Shown: piece after piece, positions 60,868 through 64,000 of the stretch
Layout: each line of letters opens with the position of its first letter
Position numbering within the stretch: the first letter of the stretch is position 1
Assembly (NCBI RefSeq): GCF_005954645.2
Contig: NZ_CP040695.2
Coordinates: forward strand, 3,472,001-3,536,000
Direction: 5' to 3'
Length of the DNA: 64,000 bases
DNA from: Nocardioides sp. S-1144
GTDB taxonomy: Bacteria > Actinomycetota > Actinomycetes > Propionibacteriales > Nocardioidaceae
Notes under the pieces: generated by a model
What the model was told of the DNA's origin: nothing
Database searches by the model: none
The model's input: the letters and a program-made list of their open reading frames with translations, nothing else
Program-made: the position numbers and the translations under genes

Positions 60868-61889
60868 GACCCCGGGACCTGCACGCCCTGCCGAAGGCGC
60901 ACCTGCACCTGCACTTCACCGGCTCGATGCGGCACGGCACGCTGCTCGAGCTGGCCGAGCGCGACGGCATCGCCCTGCCCGACTCGCTGGTGTCGGAGTG
61001 GCCGCCGCAGCTGAGCGCGGCCGACGAGAAGGGCTGGTTCCGCTTCCAGCGCCTCTACGACGTCGCGCGCTCGGTGCTGCGCACCGAGGACGACGTGCGG
61101 CGCCTGGTGCTCGAGGCCGCCGAGGACGACGTCCGCGACGGCGGGCGGTGGCTGGAGATCCAGGTCGACCCGAGCGGGTACGGCGCCCGGTTCGGCGGGA
61201 TCACCGCCTTCACCGACCTCGTGCTGGACGCCGTCCGCGTGGCCTCCGAGCGCACCGGGCTCGGGATGGCGGTCGTCATCGCCGCCAACCGGACCCGCCA
61301 CCCCCTCGACGCGCGCACGCTCGCCCGGCTCGCGGCGCAGTACGTCGACCGCGGGGTCGTCGGGTTCGGGCTCTCGAACGACGAGCGGCGCGGCCGCACC
61401 GCCGACTTCGAGGCCGCCTTCGAGATCGCCGGGCGGGCCGGGCTGCTGCTCGTGCCGCACGGCGGCGAGCTGCGCGGGCCCGACCACGTGCGCACCTGCC
61501 TGGACCGGCTGCACGCCGGGCGGCTCGGCCACGGCGTCCGGTCGACCGAGGACCCGGACCTGCTGGCCCGCATCGTCGACAGCGGCGTGGCCCTGGAGGT
61601 CTGCCCGGTCTCGAACGTCGCCCTCGGCGTCTACTCCGACCTGACGTCGGTGCCCCTGCCGACCCTGCTCGAGGCCGGCGCCACGGTGGTCCTCGGTGCC
61701 GACGACCCGCTGCTCTTCGGCTCGCGCCTGGCCGGGCAGTACGCCACGATGCGGGCCGCGCACGAGCTGTCCGACGAGACGATGGCCGAGCTCGCGCGGA
61801 TGTCGCTGCGAGCCTCGCGCGCCCCCGACGCGCTGCGGGACGCCGCCCTCGCCGACGTCGACGCCTGGCTGGCCGCGCCCGCCGGCTGA
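60864..61889 (+). CDS. adenosine deaminase family protein
   Basis: A 341-residue metal-dependent amidohydrolase. Zinc and catalytic motifs occur in order: [11 protein letters not shown] (HxH), [15 protein letters not shown] with His/Glu (Gly replaces the usual Ala in HAGE), [15 protein letters not shown] and [13 protein letters not shown] with the paired Asp. It should convert adenosine to inosine, though the family also includes adenine and other aminopurine deaminases. TTG 60864 overlaps the aminotransferase stop as TTGA. Confidence 0.88.
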   Translation: MRPRDLHALPKAHLHLHFTGSMRHGTLLELAERDGIALPDSLVSEWPPQLSAADEKGWFRFQRLYDVARSVLRTEDDVRRLVLEAAEDDVRDGGRWLEIQVDPSGYGARFGGITAFTDLVLDAVRVASERTGLGMAVVIAANRTRHPLDARTLARLAAQYVDRGVVGFGLSNDERRGRTADFEAAFEIAGRAGLLLVPHGGELRGPDHVRTCLDRLHAGRLGHGVRSTEDPDLLARIVDSGVALEVCPVSNVALGVYSDLTSVPLPTLLEAGATVVLGADDPLLFGSRLAGQYATMRAAHELSDETMAELARMSLRASRAPDALRDAALADVDAWLAAPAG

Positions 61890-61927
61890 ACGGGTTTCGC
61901 CCCGGCCGCCGATGGGACACTGACGCC

Positions 61928-62470
61928 ATGAGCGAGCGCCCCGACGAGACCGAGCCGATCCAGTCGTACCTCGCCAAGGGTGACCCCTCCTCCGAGCAGG
62001 CCCCGGCGCCCGAGCCACCGACGAGGCCCCACGAGCAGCCCCACCCGGGCCCGGCGCAGGGCCAGCCGCACCCCCAGTCGTACCCCCAGCCGTACGGGGG
62101 CCAGCCGTACGGGGGCCAGCCGGGCTACCAGCCCTACCCGCCAGGCGCCTACTCCTACGGCTACCGCCCCTCGCACAGCGGCGCCAACACCGCGATGGCG
62201 CTGGGCATCGCCAGCATCGTCTGCCTGGTGCTGACCTTCGTCGTCTGCGTGACGCTGCCCGGCGTGCTGTGCGGACCCTTCGCGATCGCGCTCGCGATCC
62301 GGGCCCAGAAGGAGATGCGGGCCGCCCCGGGTCACTTCACCAACGAGAGCGCGGCGACGACCGGGCTCGTCACCGGCATCATCGGCACCGTCCTGGGCGT
62401 CGGGGTGATCGCCGTCGCGGTGCTCTACGCCGGCTTCGTGGTCTCGATCTTCAGCCTCGGCACCACCTGA
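61928..62470 (+). CDS. DUF4190 domain membrane protein
   Basis: A 180-residue protein. The first ~95 residues are Pro/Gln/Gly/Tyr-rich with short repeats (QPYGGQPYGGQPGYQPY), probably cytoplasmic and disordered. The DUF4190 domain follows, with two helices (MALGIASIVCLVLTFVVCVT and GLVTGIIGTVLGVGVIAVAV) and GPFAIALAIRAQKEMR between them. Function unknown; common in actinobacteria. ATG 61928 lies six bases after GACACT, a possible leaderless -10. Confidence 0.85.
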   Translation: MSERPDETEPIQSYLAKGDPSSEQAPAPEPPTRPHEQPHPGPAQGQPHPQSYPQPYGGQPYGGQPGYQPYPPGAYSYGYRPSHSGANTAMALGIASIVCLVLTFVVCVTLPGVLCGPFAIALAIRAQKEMRAAPGHFTNESAATTGLVTGIIGTVLGVGVIAVAVLYAGFVVSIFSLGTT

Positions 62471-62487
62471 GCGACGGCCGCGGCGGG

Positions 62488-63570
62488 CTAGAGCTCGCAG
62501 CCGACGAGCACCGGCTCGTGGACCAGGGTGATGCCGAACGCCGCGTGCACGCCGTCGCGGACCTCGCGCGCGAGCGCGAGCAGGTCCTCGGTCGTCGCGT
62601 CCCCGCGGTTGGTGAGGGCGAGCGTGTGCTTGGTGGAGAGCCGGGCCGGCCCGGCGCCGTGGCCACGGGCGAAGCCGGCGTGCTCGATCAGCCAGGCGGC
62701 CGAGGTCTTCGCGAGCCCGTCGCCCGCGGGCCAGGCCGGGGCGCCCTCGGGCACCTCGGCGGCCGGCACGACCGGGTTGGTGAAGAACGAGCCGGCGCTC
62801 CAGGTGTCGTGGTCCTCGGCGTCGAGGACCATGCCCTTGCCGCCGCGCAGCCCGAGCACGGCGGCCCGGACGTCGGCGAGCGGGGCGCGACGTCCCTGCT
62901 CGACGCCCAGGGCGCGGGCCAGCTCGGCGTAGGCGACCGGGGCGCCGAGGGTGCCTACGGCGAGCTGGAAGGTGACGTCGAGGACGACGTGCCGCCCGCC
63001 CCAGGCGTCGTACCGCTCGGCCTTGAAGCGCGAGCTGCGGTAGCCGAAGTCGCAGTCGGGGCCGGCGAAGGTGCGCACGCGGTTCAGCACGCGGTCCCAG
63101 ACCCGGACCCGCGCGATCGTCTGCGCGACGTCCTGGCCGTAGGCGCCGACGTTCTGGATCGGGGTGGAGCCGACGGCGCCCGGGATGCCGGACAGCGCCT
63201 CGACGCCCACCCAGCCGCGCTCGACGGCGTGGGCGACGAAGCCGTCCCAGTCCGCACCGGCGGCGACGGTCACCAGCGCTCCCCCGCAGGTCGCGTCGTC
63301 GGGGCCGACGGCCTCGCCGGTGTCGCCGGTGTCGCTGGTCAGGCCGGTGGTGGCGACCGCGACGACCGTGCCGGCGAAGCCGGCGTCGGCGACGACGAGG
63401 TTGCTGCCGCCACCGAGCAGGAGCACCGGCTCGCCGGCGGCGTCGGCCGTCGAGACGGCCTCGACGAGCTCGGCCTCGGTCGTGGCGACGACGAACCGCC
63501 CGGCCGGGCCGCCGAGCCGCAGGGTCGTGTGGTCGCGCAGCCGCTCCCCGGCGGGGTCGGGCACGGTCAC
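62488..63570 (-). CDS. murB: UDP-N-acetylmuramate dehydrogenase
   Basis: A 360-residue FAD enzyme that reduces UDP-GlcNAc-enolpyruvate to UDP-MurNAc for peptidoglycan. FAD-binding LLLGGGSNLVVADAGFAGTV, GIPGAVGSTPIQNVGAYGQD, YRSSRFKAERYDAWGG with the catalytic Arg, and SAGSFFTNPVVPAAE with the active Ser are present. The length suits the type I family. It overlaps hadB by four bases (GTGA). Confidence 0.95.
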   Translation of the reverse strand: MTVPDPAGERLRDHTTLRLGGPAGRFVVATTEAELVEAVSTADAAGEPVLLLGGGSNLVVADAGFAGTVVAVATTGLTSDTGDTGEAVGPDDATCGGALVTVAAGADWDGFVAHAVERGWVGVEALSGIPGAVGSTPIQNVGAYGQDVAQTIARVRVWDRVLNRVRTFAGPDCDFGYRSSRFKAERYDAWGGRHVVLDVTFQLAVGTLGAPVAYAELARALGVEQGRRAPLADVRAAVLGLRGGKGMVLDAEDHDTWSAGSFFTNPVVPAAEVPEGAPAWPAGDGLAKTSAAWLIEHAGFARGHGAGPARLSTKHTLALTNRGDATTEDLLALAREVRDGVHAAFGITLVHEPVLVGCEL

Positions 63571-63953
63571 GCCCGCAGGGTGGCCTGGCAGCGGCCGAGG
63601 ACCGAGACGCCGTCGCAGGTGACCGTGACGGCGATGGTGCCGTCGTCCTTGACGACGCCGCTCACGCTGACCTCGACGCCCTCGGCCGGGACGACGACGG
63701 GCTTGGTGAACTTGGCGCCGATCGAGGCGACCTCGCCGCGGCCGCCGGCCTGCTCCTCGACGTAGCGGGCGGCCAGGGCCAGGGTGTACATGCCGTGGGC
63801 GATGACGCCGGGCAGCCCCACCGAGCGGGCGACGTCCTCGTCCTGGTGGATCGGGTTGTGGTCACCGCTGGCGCGGGCGTAGGCCACGAGGTCGTCGCGG
63901 GTGATCGTGAACGTGCGTGCGGCCAGCTCGCCCGCCGGGAGCGCGGCGCCCAT
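63567..63953 (-). CDS. MaoC family dehydratase, HadB-like
   Basis: A 128-residue single-hotdog hydratase. The catalytic motif YARASGDHNPIHQDEDVARS carries the Asp/His pair, followed by VGLPGVIAHGMYTLALAARY. In mycobacteria the HadAB heterodimer at this locus dehydrates 3-hydroxyacyl-ACP in mycolic acid elongation; in organisms without mycolates it probably acts in ordinary fatty acid synthesis or degradation. ATG 63953 shares a base with the upstream hadA stop (TGATG). Confidence 0.9.
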   Translation of the reverse strand: MGAALPAGELAARTFTITRDDLVAYARASGDHNPIHQDEDVARSVGLPGVIAHGMYTLALAARYVEEQAGGRGEVASIGAKFTKPVVVPAEGVEVSVSGVVKDDGTIAVTVTCDGVSVLGRCQATLRA

Positions 63954-64000
63954 CAGGCGTTCCCGCGGTGGACGAGGGTGGCGCTGCCGGTGCAGACCAG
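63953..64000 (-). CDS. HadA-like dehydratase, C-terminal end (cut by window edge)
   Basis: Only the last 15 codons are in the window: LVCTGSATLVHRGNA then stop. The ending TLVxRGxA is typical of HadA-type FAS1 dehydratase-domain proteins, and the one-base overlap with hadB fits the hadAB pair. Confidence 0.6.
   Translation of the reverse strand: MVCTGSATLVHRGNA

Overview
The window is chromosomal DNA from a very GC-rich Gram-positive actinomycete. Codons almost always end in G or C, and GTG and TTG starts are common. An IdeR-type DtxR regulator, a complete mce/yrbE operon, the order hadAB/murB ... tRNA-Trp-secE-nusG-rplK-rplA-rplJ-rplL ... rpoB-rpoC and many apparently leaderless genes fit the Actinomycetia. 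A Nocardioides-like member of the Nocardioidaceae is my best guess; this is an inference from gene content, not a measured placement. No prophage, integrase, transposase gene or CRISPR array was found.

Layout, left half (1-33,900), mostly housekeeping and accessory metabolism in short operons. It opens with a cut MFS permease and a saccharopine-dehydrogenase-like enzyme. Next comes an ECF sigma factor coupled to a membrane-anchored beta-propeller protein (2170-4865). Then follow DUF2277, a BASS symporter, a sirtuin whose 3' end runs into a dispersed palindromic repeat, IdeR, a photolyase, a GH13 glucosidase, and a MarR/MFS drug-efflux pair with twin operator-like sites. A highly structured, unidentified RNA candidate lies at 13787-13975. 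A heterodimeric ABC exporter under a TetR regulator follows; one subunit carries two compensating frameshifts. After it come pdxH, citrate synthase, acetyltransferases, serC, a macro-domain protein, topoisomerase IB, two tandem secreted propeller paralogues, a METTL25-like methyltransferase behind a 28-residue membrane peptide, an ADHFE1-like alcohol dehydrogenase, a tandem Nudix protein, a PlsC acyltransferase, a geranylgeranyl-reductase-like flavoprotein, a glutaredoxin and a DUF4232 secreted protein.

Layout, right half (34,000-64,000), is the information-processing core. Read from the right on the minus strand it runs hadA/hadB/murB, an APC permease, tRNA-Trp, secE, nusG, rplK, rplA, rplJ (with an L10 leader), rplL, then rpoB and rpoC. 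A compact lipid-importer operon is embedded between rplL and rpoB: mkl ATPase, two YrbE permeases, MceA-F and two Mce-associated proteins, mostly joined by 1-4 nt stop/start overlaps. A plus-strand island of an aspartate-type aminotransferase, an adenosine deaminase and a DUF4190 protein sits between the APC permease and murB.

Recurring regulatory theme: at least ten genes have a TAnnnT -10 box ending 6-7 nt before the start codon and no ribosome-binding site, so they are probably translated from leaderless mRNAs. This pattern was used to choose several starts.
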